From the NCBI RefSeq assembly GCF_900169525.1, contig NZ_LT821239.1, positions 372,001 to 436,000 on the forward strand: a stretch of DNA of 64,000 nucleotides. The letters run 5' to 3'. The position numbers and the translations under genes were made by a program. The notes under the pieces are model-generated. The model was not told the origin of the DNA and made no database searches. It saw nothing but the letters and a program-made list of their open reading frames with translations. This DNA is from Corynebacterium pacaense. GTDB taxonomy: Bacteria > Actinomycetota > Actinomycetes > Mycobacteriales > Mycobacteriaceae. Below, one piece after another: positions 8,505-17,268 of this stretch; position 1 is the first letter of the stretch; every line of letters begins with the position of its first letter.

Positions 8505-10169
8505 GTGACCTTTCGAGACAAGGTGATCTACCAGATCTACCCGAAGTCCTTCCAGGATTCGGATGGCAACGGAGTGGGTGATCTCCGCGGAATCATCGAG
8601 AGGATTCCCCATCTGGTCAACCTCGGAGTGGGCATGGTGTGGATCAGCCCCTTCTTCGTGTCGCCGCAGCATGACAACGGCTATGACATCGCGGACTATC
8701 TCAACGTCGATCCCTCCATGGGAACGATGGAGGATGTGGAGAAGCTCATCAGCCAGCTTCGGGACCACAATATCGGCGTGATGTTCGACATGGTGTTCAA
8801 CCACACCTCCACCAGCCATGAGTGGTTTCAACGGGCGCTGGCCGGGGAGCGACGCTACCGTGACTACTACATCATCCGGCCACCACACCCCGACGGCGGA
8901 CTGCCGAACAACTGGGAATCCAAATTCGGTGGTGCAGCGTGGGCACCCTTCGGGGATTCCGGTGAGTACTATCTCCACCTCTTCGATCCCACCCAGGCCG
9001 ATCTCGACTGGCGCAATCCCGAGGTCAGGCGCGAGATGGCGGACGTGGTCAACTTCTGGATCGCAAAGGGGGTGACGGGGTTCCGTTTCGACGTGGTCAA
9101 CCTGATCGGGAAGCTGCCCGAGCTGGCATCGTCCGCCGAGGGCGTGGATCCCAGGGTCATGTACACCGACGGACCCGATGTGATCCCCTATCTCCGGGAG
9201 CTGAACTCCAGTTCATACGGCAGATTGCCGGACCCGGTGACGGTGGGCGAGATGTCCTCCACCAGCATCGAACGCTGCGTGGCCTACACCAACCCCGACG
9301 CCGGGGTCCTGGATATGGTCTTCAGCTTCATCCATCTCAAGATCGACTACCTGGATGGAAACAAATGGGCGCTGGCCCCCTATGTCCCCGCCGACCTGAA
9401 GAGGGTGCTCAACGAATGGGCGGAGGGGATGGAGGAGGGTGGCGGATGGAACGCGCTGTTCCTGAACAATCACGATCAACCCCGGGCCCTCGACCGATTC
9501 GGTGATCCGGAGGCCCTGCGTGTGGAATCGGCGACGATGCTGGCCACAATGATCCATCTGCTCCGCGGCACCCCCTTCATCTACATGGGCGAGGAGATCG
9601 GCATGACCGATCCCGAGTACACCTCGATTGATGACTACGTTGATATCGAGAGCCTCAACGCCTATCAGGCACTGCTCGAGGCCGATGTCGATCCGGAGAA
9701 GGCGTTCGCGATCGTCCACGCCCGATCCCGCGACAACGGGCGCACCCCGATGCAGTGGGACGGTGGGAAGAACGCCGGCTTCACCGAGGGCACACCATGG
9801 TTGGCTCCGACGAACCAGGAGCGGATCAACGTCGCGGATGAACTGGCCACCGGCCGGATCTTCCAGCATTACCGGGACCTGATCGCACTGCGCAAACACC
9901 GGCGGGCCATATCCCACGGCAGCTACCGGATATGGGACGCGGACCATGAAGGCGTCTACGCCTATCTCCGCAGACAGGACGACTCCGAGATCCTGGTGCT
10001 GTGCAACCTCACCGGTGAGGCGACGAGCATCCCGATCCCGCACCGCTTCCTCGGCGGCGAAATCCTCATTGACAACTATCCCGGGTCCGGCACGGTCATC
10101 GTGCCGGACCTTTCCCTTGCGCCCTATCAGGCGCTCGCACTACACCAAGGAGTAAAAAATGACGACTGA
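8505..10169 (+). CDS. treC: Alpha,alpha-phosphotrehalase (trehalose-6-phosphate hydrolase)
   Basis: 554-residue GH13 enzyme that splits trehalose 6-phosphate into glucose and glucose 6-phosphate in the cytoplasm. Family motifs are DMVFNHTS, nucleophile GFRFDVVNLI, acid/base VGEMSS and FLNNHDQPR. YYLHLFDPTQADLDW followed by DVVNLIGK is more like TreC than oligo-1,6-glucosidase. The PTS permease that follows supports the phosphorylated substrate. I chose GTG 8505 because homologues begin MTFRDKVIYQIYPKSF and GGGAAGGGAAGA lies upstream. TATAGG at 8431 is a possible -10. It overlaps the permease start by 11 bp. Confidence 0.88.
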   Translation: MTFRDKVIYQIYPKSFQDSDGNGVGDLRGIIERIPHLVNLGVGMVWISPFFVSPQHDNGYDIADYLNVDPSMGTMEDVEKLISQLRDHNIGVMFDMVFNHTSTSHEWFQRALAGERRYRDYYIIRPPHPDGGLPNNWESKFGGAAWAPFGDSGEYYLHLFDPTQADLDWRNPEVRREMADVVNFWIAKGVTGFRFDVVNLIGKLPELASSAEGVDPRVMYTDGPDVIPYLRELNSSSYGRLPDPVTVGEMSSTSIERCVAYTNPDAGVLDMVFSFIHLKIDYLDGNKWALAPYVPADLKRVLNEWAEGMEEGGGWNALFLNNHDQPRALDRFGDPEALRVESATMLATMIHLLRGTPFIYMGEEIGMTDPEYTSIDDYVDIESLNAYQALLEADVDPEKAFAIVHARSRDNGRTPMQWDGGKNAGFTEGTPWLAPTNQERINVADELATGRIFQHYRDLIALRKHRRAISHGSYRIWDADHEGVYAYLRRQDDSEILVLCNLTGEATSIPIPHRFLGGEILIDNYPGSGTVIVPDLSLAPYQALALHQGVKNDD

Positions 10170-12213
10170 ACAGGTGGTTTCCCCGATTACGGGCACCATC
10201 ATCGATATCACCGAGGTACCGGATCCGGTCTTCTCCCGGAAGACGATGGGGGAGGGATTCGGCATCACCGACACCCCGGGCGGGGAGGTCCGCTCACCGG
10301 TCACCGGAACGATCATGATGGTGGCCAAGACCGGACACGCAGTGGGGATCAAAACCGCATCGGGTCTGCAGTTCCTGGTCCACCTGGGCATCGACACCGT
10401 CGAACTGGAGGGCCGTCCCTTCACCATCGATGTGGAGAAGGGCGATGAGGTCACCGCGGGGCAGAAGATCGCCACCATGGATGTCGATGAGATTACCGCC
10501 GCGGGCAAATCCACCACCACGGTGGTGATAGTCACGAATTCGAAGAAGAAGGTCGAGTCCATTGACATCATCCCTGGTGAGGCCGCAGCCGGTGATGAGG
10601 TGGCCACAGTGCACCTGAAGGATCCGGGTGCCACCGCTTCCGGTCGCGGGGCGCAGGCCGAATCGGCCGGCGGGGCGACCGATTCCGCATCCGACCCGCC
10701 CGGTGATGTGGCCGGTGCCGTGGCCCTGGCCGAACGCCCCGGCGATCTCAGTGGTTTCGATGCCACCGCCTGGGACATCATCCACAACATCGGTGGTGCC
10801 GAGAACGTCCGCAGTGTCACCCACTGCATCACCAGGGTGCGCTTCTACCTGAAGGATGAGGGCAGGGCTGATGACGAGGTGGTCGCCGACCTCGACGGTG
10901 TCATCGATGTGGTCAAGGCCGGTGGCCAGTATCAGGTGGTCATCGGCGCCGATGTCGAGGATGTCTACGAGGCGATCACCGCACAACTTGGCGACGGTGC
11001 CACCGACGACGGTGCCGAGGAGGTACCGCGGGAGCGGCCCACCACCGCCGTGGGATGGGTGAAGTACGGATTCTCGGAGCTCATCGGGGTGATCACCGGT
11101 TCAATGATTCCGGTCATCGGCCTGCTCGCCGCCTCCGGCATCATCAAGGGAATCCTCTCCCTGCTGTTGACCTTCAACGTGATCACCGATGTGTCGAACA
11201 CCTATCAGATCATCAACGCGATGAGCGACGCGGTGTTCTTCTTCCTGCCGATCTTCGTCGGATTCACCGCGGCGAGACGACTGGGGGCGGACCCGATCAT
11301 CGTCTCGATCATCGGTGGCGTGCTGTGCTATCCGAACCTCGTGGCCATATCAGAGACCGAGGGGGAGAACGCCATTCTCGGGATGTCACTGAACTCGGAC
11401 TTCTTTGGCATACCGTTCCACATGGCCAGCTACTCCTACTCCATCTTCCCGATCATCGTCGCGGCCTGGTTGGCCTCGAAGATTGAGCCCTGGCTGAAAA
11501 AGGTCATCCCGAACATGGTGCGCATGATCTTCGTTCCCCTGTTTGAGGTGGTCATCGTCTCCGTCGCCATCCTGCTGATCCTCGGTCCCGTGGTCACCTT
11601 CATCTCCACCGGAATCGCCGCGGGCATCCAGGGACTCTACGATCTCTCCCCGACGATCTCGGGCACCATTATCGGCGGACTGTACCAGTCACTGGTGATC
11701 TTCGGCCTGCACTGGGCGGTCATTCCTCTGGTCGCCCAGGACATCGCGGCGAACGGAAACTCCTATCTCAACGCCATCATTTCCGCGACGATGGTCGCCC
11801 AGGGCGGAGCGGTGCTCGCCGTGTTCATCAAGACCAGGATCGAGAAGATCAAGACACTTTCCGGGCCCGCGGCCATCTCCGCGTTCTGCGGTATCACCGA
11901 GCCCGCCATGTACGGTGTCAACCTCAAGTACGGCAGGGTGTTCATCATGGCTTCCATAGGCGGAGCGGTCGGTGGCCTGCTCACCGGGTTGTTCAATGTC
12001 AACATGTGGGGATTCACCGGATCGCTCATCGGATTCACCTCCTTCATCAACCCGGAGGGCATGGACTTCAGTTTCTGGGGCTTCCTCATCGCCTCGAGTG
12101 CCGCGCTGACGGTGGCGTTCACACTGACCTGGTTCTTCGGCTTCAAGGATGCCGATGTGGAGAAGGTGCGTGAGGTGAAGAAGGTGCGCCTTGGACGCAG
12201 GGAACCGAACTAG
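10159..12213 (+). CDS. PTS trehalose-type permease, single chain IIA-IIB-IIC
   Basis: 684-residue glucose-superfamily PTS permease. The IIA domain is N-terminal (residues 1-155; active His75 in LQFLVHLGID, helper His60). A linker follows, then IIB (about 200-280; phospho-Cys223 in THCITRVRF) and a C-terminal IIC with about ten membrane segments and the GITEPAMYG motif. It imports and phosphorylates a sugar, most likely trehalose since treC precedes it. ATG 10159 has AAGGAG 6 bases upstream. The A-B-C order differs from the common B-C-A order. A beta-glucoside or sucrose substrate is the alternative. Confidence 0.9.
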   Translation: MTTEQVVSPITGTIIDITEVPDPVFSRKTMGEGFGITDTPGGEVRSPVTGTIMMVAKTGHAVGIKTASGLQFLVHLGIDTVELEGRPFTIDVEKGDEVTAGQKIATMDVDEITAAGKSTTTVVIVTNSKKKVESIDIIPGEAAAGDEVATVHLKDPGATASGRGAQAESAGGATDSASDPPGDVAGAVALAERPGDLSGFDATAWDIIHNIGGAENVRSVTHCITRVRFYLKDEGRADDEVVADLDGVIDVVKAGGQYQVVIGADVEDVYEAITAQLGDGATDDGAEEVPRERPTTAVGWVKYGFSELIGVITGSMIPVIGLLAASGIIKGILSLLLTFNVITDVSNTYQIINAMSDAVFFFLPIFVGFTAARRLGADPIIVSIIGGVLCYPNLVAISETEGENAILGMSLNSDFFGIPFHMASYSYSIFPIIVAAWLASKIEPWLKKVIPNMVRMIFVPLFEVVIVSVAILLILGPVVTFISTGIAAGIQGLYDLSPTISGTIIGGLYQSLVIFGLHWAVIPLVAQDIAANGNSYLNAIISATMVAQGGAVLAVFIKTRIEKIKTLSGPAAISAFCGITEPAMYGVNLKYGRVFIMASIGGAVGGLLTGLFNVNMWGFTGSLIGFTSFINPEGMDFSFWGFLIASSAALTVAFTLTWFFGFKDADVEKVREVKKVRLGRREPN

Positions 12214-12225
12214 GATCATCCGACC

Positions 12226-12274
12226 GGAACGCCGCATCCGTCGCCGCTAGTGAGCGTGATTACACCGGCGTTCC
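12226..12274. other. Inverted repeat after the PTS gene
   Basis: GGAACGCCG (12226-12234) and CGGCGTTCC (12266-12274) are perfect 9-bp arms separated by 31 bases, starting 12 bases after the PTS stop codon. There is no T-run, so it is at best a weak or factor-dependent terminator or a processing structure. Confidence 0.35.
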
Positions 12275-12359
12275 ATTCCATTGCGCATATATCGGCGATA
12301 AGTTGATCGTAGAGTGAATCCGGCCCGCCATCCTCACAACAGTACAATGGAGTACAGCG

Positions 12360-13247
12360 ATGAGTATCTTTCGTTCGGCGGGGAGCTTCCCCGGAAGAGC
12401 AGGTTCCAGGGTGGTCGCGGTAGTCGTCGCCATCATGGTGCTGGCGGTTTCCGGCTGCGCGTCGAGCGAGAGCTCCGATCCCGCGGTGGCGTTCAACAGT
12501 GGCCGCGGTGTCGATGAGATCAGGGAGTCCGGGACGGTACGCATCGGCGTCTACCCGGATCGTCCGCCATTCGGTGTCGTTGATGACCACGGCGTGTACT
12601 CCGGCTTCGACATCGACTACGCCAACCGCATCGGTGAGGACCTCGGCGTCGATGTCGAGTTCGTGCCCGTCTCTGCCGATACCCGTGTGCCGACGGTCGA
12701 GTCCGGCGAGGCGGACATCATCCTGGCCACGTTCACGGTCAACTCCGCGCGCCTCGGGGTGGTCGATTTCGCCGATCCCTATATGAAGGTGTCGCTGGGG
12801 GTTGTCTCGCCGGACAGCGCCGGGATCACCGATCCGGTTCAGCTCAATGGCGCGAGGGTTGCGGTGGTCAGGGGCACCACCGCCGAGACTTACATTTCCT
12901 CGCGGTATCCCGACGTCCGCGCGGTGAAGGTTGACAAGAATTCGGAGGCGACGGCCGCGCTTCTCGACGGCCGCGCCACCGCCTGGCTGGTGGACAATTC
13001 CGCGGCACTGGCCTGGACCGGCACCCAGGCGGGTTTCAGCACCGGTATCACCTCGCTCGGAGATCAGGAGGTTATCGCAGCAGCCGTCGCCAAGGGCAAT
13101 TCATCGCTGCTTGAGTGGCTCAACAGCCAGATGCCGGAACTCAACGGCGAGCAGTTTTTCCACGACAGCTACGAGCGGAACCTGGCTCCGGTCCTGGGCG
13201 CGCAGCTTCCCGCCGACCAGCTCCTGGTTGAGAGCGCCGCCGGATAG
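12360..13247 (+). CDS. Amino-acid ABC transporter substrate-binding lipoprotein
   Basis: 295-residue family 3 solute-binding protein. A long signal peptide ends in a lipobox (VSGC, Cys about residue 33); mature protein starts CASSESSDP. The fold marks are VRIGVYPDRPPFGVVDDHG, GFDIDYANRIGEDLG and ADIILATFTVNSARL, typical of glutamate/glutamine-type binding proteins. It is anchored on the outer face of the membrane and delivers substrate to an ABC importer. No permease or ATPase is adjacent, so it is an orphan that may serve the importer at the left end of the window or another. A GGAG sequence lies 7 bases before ATG. Confidence 0.88.
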   Translation: MSIFRSAGSFPGRAGSRVVAVVVAIMVLAVSGCASSESSDPAVAFNSGRGVDEIRESGTVRIGVYPDRPPFGVVDDHGVYSGFDIDYANRIGEDLGVDVEFVPVSADTRVPTVESGEADIILATFTVNSARLGVVDFADPYMKVSLGVVSPDSAGITDPVQLNGARVAVVRGTTAETYISSRYPDVRAVKVDKNSEATAALLDGRATAWLVDNSAALAWTGTQAGFSTGITSLGDQEVIAAAVAKGNSSLLEWLNSQMPELNGEQFFHDSYERNLAPVLGAQLPADQLLVESAAG

Positions 13248-13297
13248 CAGCCCCCACTGGCGCGTCCGCGGTGTCTCCCGGGCGTCGACAGGCAAAA

Positions 13298-13320
13298 GCC
13301 CCGGTGGAAACCACCGGGGC
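13298..13320 (-). terminator. Intrinsic terminator of the PAP2 phosphatase gene
   Basis: Perfect 10-bp stem GCCCCGGTGG / CCACCGGGGC (13298-13307 and 13311-13320) with a 3-base loop. On the minus strand it is followed by TTTT, so it ends transcription coming from the phosphatase gene, whose stop is 20 bases away. It also lies 50 bp after the binding-protein stop and may act weakly for that gene. Confidence 0.85.
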
Positions 13321-13339
13321 GGGATGCAGGGGTGCGCTC

Positions 13340-14833
13340 CTAGCTGCTCAGCCAGGCGAAGGCGCTGCTACCGGAGGAGAGGTTGTCAGCGGGGGCGTTG
13401 ACAACGGTGGCCCGGCCACCGGTTGTGGTGACCTTGACGCTGCCGTCCGCATTGAGCTGTACGGTTGCACTGGTCGCGGCGGCCAGATCCAGTCGCTGCC
13501 AGCTCGCCTCCGCGGAATCCAGCGGGTAGCCGGAGGCGATGGCGGTCTGCTCAAGAACCTGACGACGCTGATCGTTGTTCAACGTGGGGAAGGCGGTGAT
13601 CAGCAGGGCGGGCGCGGACTCAGGAACGGAGACTGGGCGGTCGGTGGCTCCGGTCTGCGTGAAACCATAGGTCATGCGCTCACGGTAGACACTGACGGCG
13701 GAACCGCGGTCGGTGACCTGCTGGGAGGTACCGCCGGGAAGCGCCTTGCCGGCGAAGGAGTCGTTGGAGTAGGACTTTCCGCTGGCGGCACACTTGACGA
13801 TCGTGTCACCGCACTCCTGCTCGAGGTAGGACACGAGTTCCTGACGGGCGGGTTCGATGACCTCGGTGCGGTAGCGCTCGTCATTCCAGCGTGCGGCCAC
13901 GGTGGCCTCGCCGGAGATGCGACCACCCATGATGTCCATCGGGTAGTGGACACCGAGGACGATCCGGTTGTTTCCGGCCTCTGAGGCGCGGCTCAGCAGT
14001 TCGGGGGCCAGCTCGGGGACCAGCGTGGCCAGGGTGATTCCCATCTGGTAGGCATCGGTGGTGTGGCCGGAGGGGAAGGATCCGCCGGTGCAGATGCCGG
14101 GCTCGCCGTAGGCGGGATCGAGCGTGCCGCCGTCGTTGCCGTAGGTGGCGTCATCGGTTGCCGGGGCGACACGGGTGATCTTCAGATTGCCCTCCGCATC
14201 GGTGTAGGTCCTGCCTGCGCGGATGTCCTTGAGCGAGGAGCCGTTGACCTTCGAGGGCGCGCAATCGGACTGGTCACCCTCGACCGGTGCGGCCGCGGGA
14301 TCAACGTTGAGGTAGGGACGCGGGTAGCTGAACGCGTTCTTTGCCGCGCCTGTGCCCAGGTAACCCGGTCCGATGCCGTTGTCGCCATTGAGCAGTGCCT
14401 CGAGCTTGGGAAGCTTGCCTTCGAGGTGGCCCTGGACAAAGATCTTGCCCAGCACCTCGCCGAGTCCGTCATGCCCGACGGTGACCCACTGGTTGCTGAA
14501 GTTGGAATCCTGCAGCGCCTTGTACCTCTGGTCATCGGTGGCGTTCTGGTTGATCCACGAGGTCAGCTCGTCATTGCGTTGGAGAACCGGGGTGCCGGCC
14601 TCCGTGATCTTGCCGTGAAGGTTGTTCGATCCCTCGGAGATCCAATAGGTGTTGTAGTCGGAGAGGATCGCGGCGAGGTCCGGCTTGGCGGAGTCACTGG
14701 GGTAGCCCTCCGCCGCCTGGGCCACCGCCGCCTGGAGAACGGGGCCGGTGGGTGCGACCGCCACCCCCAGTGCTGAGGCAATGGCAATGGTTCCGAGAAT
14801 CCTGCGTGTGCTGTGGAGAGTGAACGCCTTCAC
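13340..14833 (-). CDS. Secreted PAP2-type acid phosphatase
   Basis: 497-residue exported phosphatase of the PAP2/class A acid phosphatase superfamily. Signal peptide residues 1-40 (RRILGTIAIASALG...AVAQA, cleavage before AEGYP). Catalytic motifs are PSGHTTDAY and GVHYPMDIMGG with an upstream Arg, plus KNAFSYPRPYLN as the KxxxxxxRP equivalent. The start is GTG 14833 (KAFTLHSTRR). An IS5-type element has inserted 2 bases upstream of this codon. The original ribosome site GAAAGG is now at 17080-17085, beyond the element, so the gene has probably lost its promoter and normal translation. In-frame codons upstream of 14833 belong to the IS end. Confidence 0.85.
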   Translation of the reverse strand: MKAFTLHSTRRILGTIAIASALGVAVAPTGPVLQAAVAQAAEGYPSDSAKPDLAAILSDYNTYWISEGSNNLHGKITEAGTPVLQRNDELTSWINQNATDDQRYKALQDSNFSNQWVTVGHDGLGEVLGKIFVQGHLEGKLPKLEALLNGDNGIGPGYLGTGAAKNAFSYPRPYLNVDPAAAPVEGDQSDCAPSKVNGSSLKDIRAGRTYTDAEGNLKITRVAPATDDATYGNDGGTLDPAYGEPGICTGGSFPSGHTTDAYQMGITLATLVPELAPELLSRASEAGNNRIVLGVHYPMDIMGGRISGEATVAARWNDERYRTEVIEPARQELVSYLEQECGDTIVKCAASGKSYSNDSFAGKALPGGTSQQVTDRGSAVSVYRERMTYGFTQTGATDRPVSVPESAPALLITAFPTLNNDQRRQVLEQTAIASGYPLDSAEASWQRLDLAAATSATVQLNADGSVKVTTTGGRATVVNAPADNLSSGSSAFAWLSS

Positions 14834-15035
14834 TAGGGCGTGTCTTGCAAATGAATTCTGTGGGAGCTGAGATCGTGGAGGTATGTCTCGATTCCAGCTC
14901 CTCTCAGACGACCAATGGACACTGATTGCTGATTTGTTGCCTGGTCCCACGGGCAAGAAGGGCCGCCCGTTCGCCGACGCCCTGGTTCGCCCCGGGTTTA
15001 ATGGAGGGTAGGAAATTGGAAAAGGAAACCCTTAC

Positions 15036-15347
15036 ATGCCCACCAAATACACTGTCGAGCTCAAGCAGCGCGCTGTAGAACTCGTGCTCCACGCTCAAGC
15101 TGATCCCGTCACCGCCCGGGGCGCGGTCACCCGCATCGCCGACGAACTCGGCGTGAGCAAGGAAACTCTGCGCGTCTGGGTCCGCACCCACAAGCAATCC
15201 GGAACCGACACACCGGCCGAATCGATGGACCTGGAAACAGAAAACCGCAGGCTGCGGGCCGAGCTCGCCGAAGCCAAACGCGCCAACGAGATCCTCAAGA
15301 AAGCCTCGGCTTTTTTCGCGGCGGAGCTCGACCGCCCACACAAGTAA
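15036..15347 (+). CDS. IS3-family transposase OrfA
   Basis: 103-residue helix-turn-helix protein (RIADELGVSKETLRVWVRTH at about residues 33-52) with a C-terminal leucine-zipper segment (ETENRRLRAELAEAKRANEIL) used for dimerisation. The frame contains the slippery heptamer TTTTTTC at 15311-15317, where a -1 shift leads into OrfB. It contributes the DNA-binding half of the fused OrfAB transposase. Confidence 0.92.
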   Translation: MPTKYTVELKQRAVELVLHAQADPVTARGAVTRIADELGVSKETLRVWVRTHKQSGTDTPAESMDLETENRRLRAELAEAKRANEILKKASAFFAAELDRPHK

Positions 15348-16252
15348 TCGTCACCTTCATCGACGACAACCGTGCTCAGTTCGGGGTCGAGCCCATCATC
15401 CGCGTCCTGGCCACCACCAGCGCGAAGATAGCCCTGAGCACGTATTACGCCCACAAATCACGGCCTGAATCAGCCCGGTCCATCCGGGACAAGCAGATCA
15501 CCCGGGCACTGCGCCGGATCTTCGAAGACAACTACTCATGTTACGGCGCCCGGAAGCTGTGGGCGGAGATCAACCGCGAGGCCACCTTCGGTCACGTCGC
15601 CCGCTGCACCGTCGAGCGTCTCATGGCGACCGACGGGCTGAAGGGGATCCGGCGGCGGAAGAAAAGACCGTCAACTCGCAGCGCCGACGCCGGCGAGTGT
15701 CCTGTCGACCTGGTGGAGCGCAACTTCGCCGTGACCGCGCCGAATATGCTGTGGGTCGCCGATATCACCTATATCCCCACCCGGGCCGGGTGGGTGTATG
15801 CGGCGTTTGTGTTGGACGCCTACACCCGTGAGATCATCGGTTGGCAAGTGACGAACCACATGCGGGTCTCGTTGGCCCGCGATGCCTTGGATATGGCCCT
15901 GTCGGCTCGTCTTCGCGCTGGTGAGGACGTCTCTGGGCTGATCCACCACAGCGACCGTGGAGTGCAATACCGCTCTATTACCTACGGCGAGTCATTGGCG
16001 GAGTCGAAGGTCGTGGCCTCGGTCGGATCCCGCGGCGACTCCTATGACAACGCGATGGCCGAGGCGTTGAATTCGATGTTCAAGGCCGAGCTGATCGACC
16101 GCAGGACGTGGCCGGCGCTGACCGATGTGATCGTGGCGACCTCGAAGTGGATCGGGTGGTACAACAACCGCCGGTTGCACTCCGCACTGGCTCATCGCCC
16201 GCCGAAGGAAGTTCACCAGGAATGGCAGAAGTATCAGGCCTACGCGGCCTGA
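15317..16252 (+). CDS. IS3-family transposase OrfB (made by -1 frameshift)
   Basis: The integrase-core half of the transposase, read in the -1 frame relative to OrfA after the T6C slippery site at 15311-15317. It has the HTH_21 segment (YGARKLWAEI), then the DDE catalytic triad in WVADITYIPT, HHSDRGVQYRS and AMAEALNSMFKAELI, and the ending WYNNRRLHSALAHRPP. An internal start could give free OrfB, but fusion with OrfA is the normal active form. The frame is open throughout. Confidence 0.9.
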   Translation, partial: RGGARPPTQVIVTFIDDNRAQFGVEPIIRVLATTSAKIALSTYYAHKSRPESARSIRDKQITRALRRIFEDNYSCYGARKLWAEINREATFGHVARCTVERLMATDGLKGIRRRKKRPSTRSADAGECPVDLVERNFAVTAPNMLWVADITYIPTRAGWVYAAFVLDAYTREIIGWQVTNHMRVSLARDALDMALSARLRAGEDVSGLIHHSDRGVQYRSITYGESLAESKVVASVGSRGDSYDNAMAEALNSMFKAELIDRRTWPALTDVIVATSKWIGWYNNRRLHSALAHRPPKEVHQEWQKYQAYAA

Positions 16253-17268
16253 TCGACAAGTAAATCACCCTCTACAAAACCCGGGGCTTGACACCCGACT
16301 GATGGTCGAGGGGATCATTTACCGGTATCGATGCGGGATCGCGTGGCGAGACCTTCCTGATGCTTTCGGGCCTTGGCAAACGGTCTGGGCGTGGCATAGG
16401 CGCATGGCCGACGATGGTGTCTGGGATCGGGCGCAAGCGCGTCTGCACGAGTACGCAGACCGCGAGGGCCTGCTCGACTGGTCGGTATCGGTGGATTCCA
16501 CGATCGCTCGTGCGCATCAGCACGCGACCAACACCAAACGCGTAAAAAAGGGCTATATCGAATTACAAGAATCCGCTGACCGAGCCGCCTGACCACGCAG
16601 TCGGCCGTTCTCGGGGCGGCTTGTCAACGAAAACACATCAGCTCGTCGATGGGCGCGGCCTGCCGCTGGTGACGATTTGCTCAGCGGGACAAGATGGTGA
16701 CTCGCCGATGTTCATCCCGCTCATGGAACAAGTGCGGGTCGGCCGTCGCACCAGGCCCGATGCCGCGCTCTGCGACAAGGCGTACTCCTCGCGGGCGAAC
16801 CGGGCGTACTTGCGCAGGCGTGGCATCGAAGCGGTGATCCCCGAACCTCGTGATCAGCAGGGGCATCGGAAGCGGCGCGGCATGCAGGGTGGCAGGCCTG
16901 CGAAGTTTGATGCGGAGAAGTATCGGGGAAGGAACGTGATCGAGCGTGGCTATTGCCGGTTGAAACAGTGGCGAGGACTCGCGACTCGGTATGACAAGCT
17001 CGCGATCGTGTACCGGGCCGCAGTTGTCCTCAACGGAGTGATCGCGTGGCTCAACCTTTTACAAGACACGCCCTAGCTGCCTTTCATGTGCTTCATGTCA
17101 GCGGGCTCGGCTGGGCTCGCGGGTGAGACGCTACGACGGGTTCTTGACCAGTGGTGGTCACGTCCGTGAACTTGTGGGAAACCTTCACTGAACTACAGGA
17201 TGCCCTCGGCCTCCCGATTTCCCGAGTAGCATCTACAGGTGAAGAGATTTTCCAAGGAGGACGACACG

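Larger units (their letters stand above)
14983..16293 (+). mobile_element. IS3-family element nested in the IS5-type element
   Basis: The 1311-bp element starts TGGTTCGCCCCGGG and ends CCCGGGGCTTGACA (ends match at 19 of 26 positions) and is flanked by 3-bp direct repeats CCC (14980-14982, 16294-16296). Removing it restores the reading frame FADARLMVEG of the host transposase, which confirms the boundaries. The copy encodes OrfA and OrfB without other visible damage. Confidence 0.93.
14836..17073 (+). mobile_element. IS5-family (IS427-like) element, interrupted by an IS3 element
   Basis: Terminal inverted repeats GGGCGTGTCTTGCAAATG (from 14836) and its counterpart ending at 17073 match at 16 of 18 positions. 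TA dinucleotides flank both ends (14834-14835, 17074-17075), as expected of the target duplication. Without the nested IS3 element and its 3-bp duplication the element is 924 bp. It lies between the promoter/ribosome site and the start codon of the PAP2 phosphatase gene. Confidence 0.9.
14883..17076 (+). pseudogene. IS5-family transposase, split by IS3 and frame-shifted
   Basis: The N-terminal piece (14883-14982, MSRFQLLSDDQWTLIADL) joins in frame to 16297-16592 (MVEGIIYRYRCGIAWRDLP ... SVDSTIARAHQHATN) if the IS3 element and one CCC repeat are removed. The C-terminal part (about 16546-17076: RSRGGLSTKTHQ, DKAYSSRANR, GRNVIERGYCRLKQWR) is in another frame. Members of this group are often made as two overlapping frames joined by frameshifting near an A-run, here A6G at 16544-16550, but the shift needed here is +1 (or -2), not -1. 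The stop TAG is completed by the flanking target site. It is non-functional because of the insertion. Confidence 0.85.

Noticed and set aside
16544..16550. A6G as a functional -1 frameshift site in the IS5-type transposase
   Set aside because: The -1 frame hits a stop within about nine codons and does not lead into the C-terminal half.
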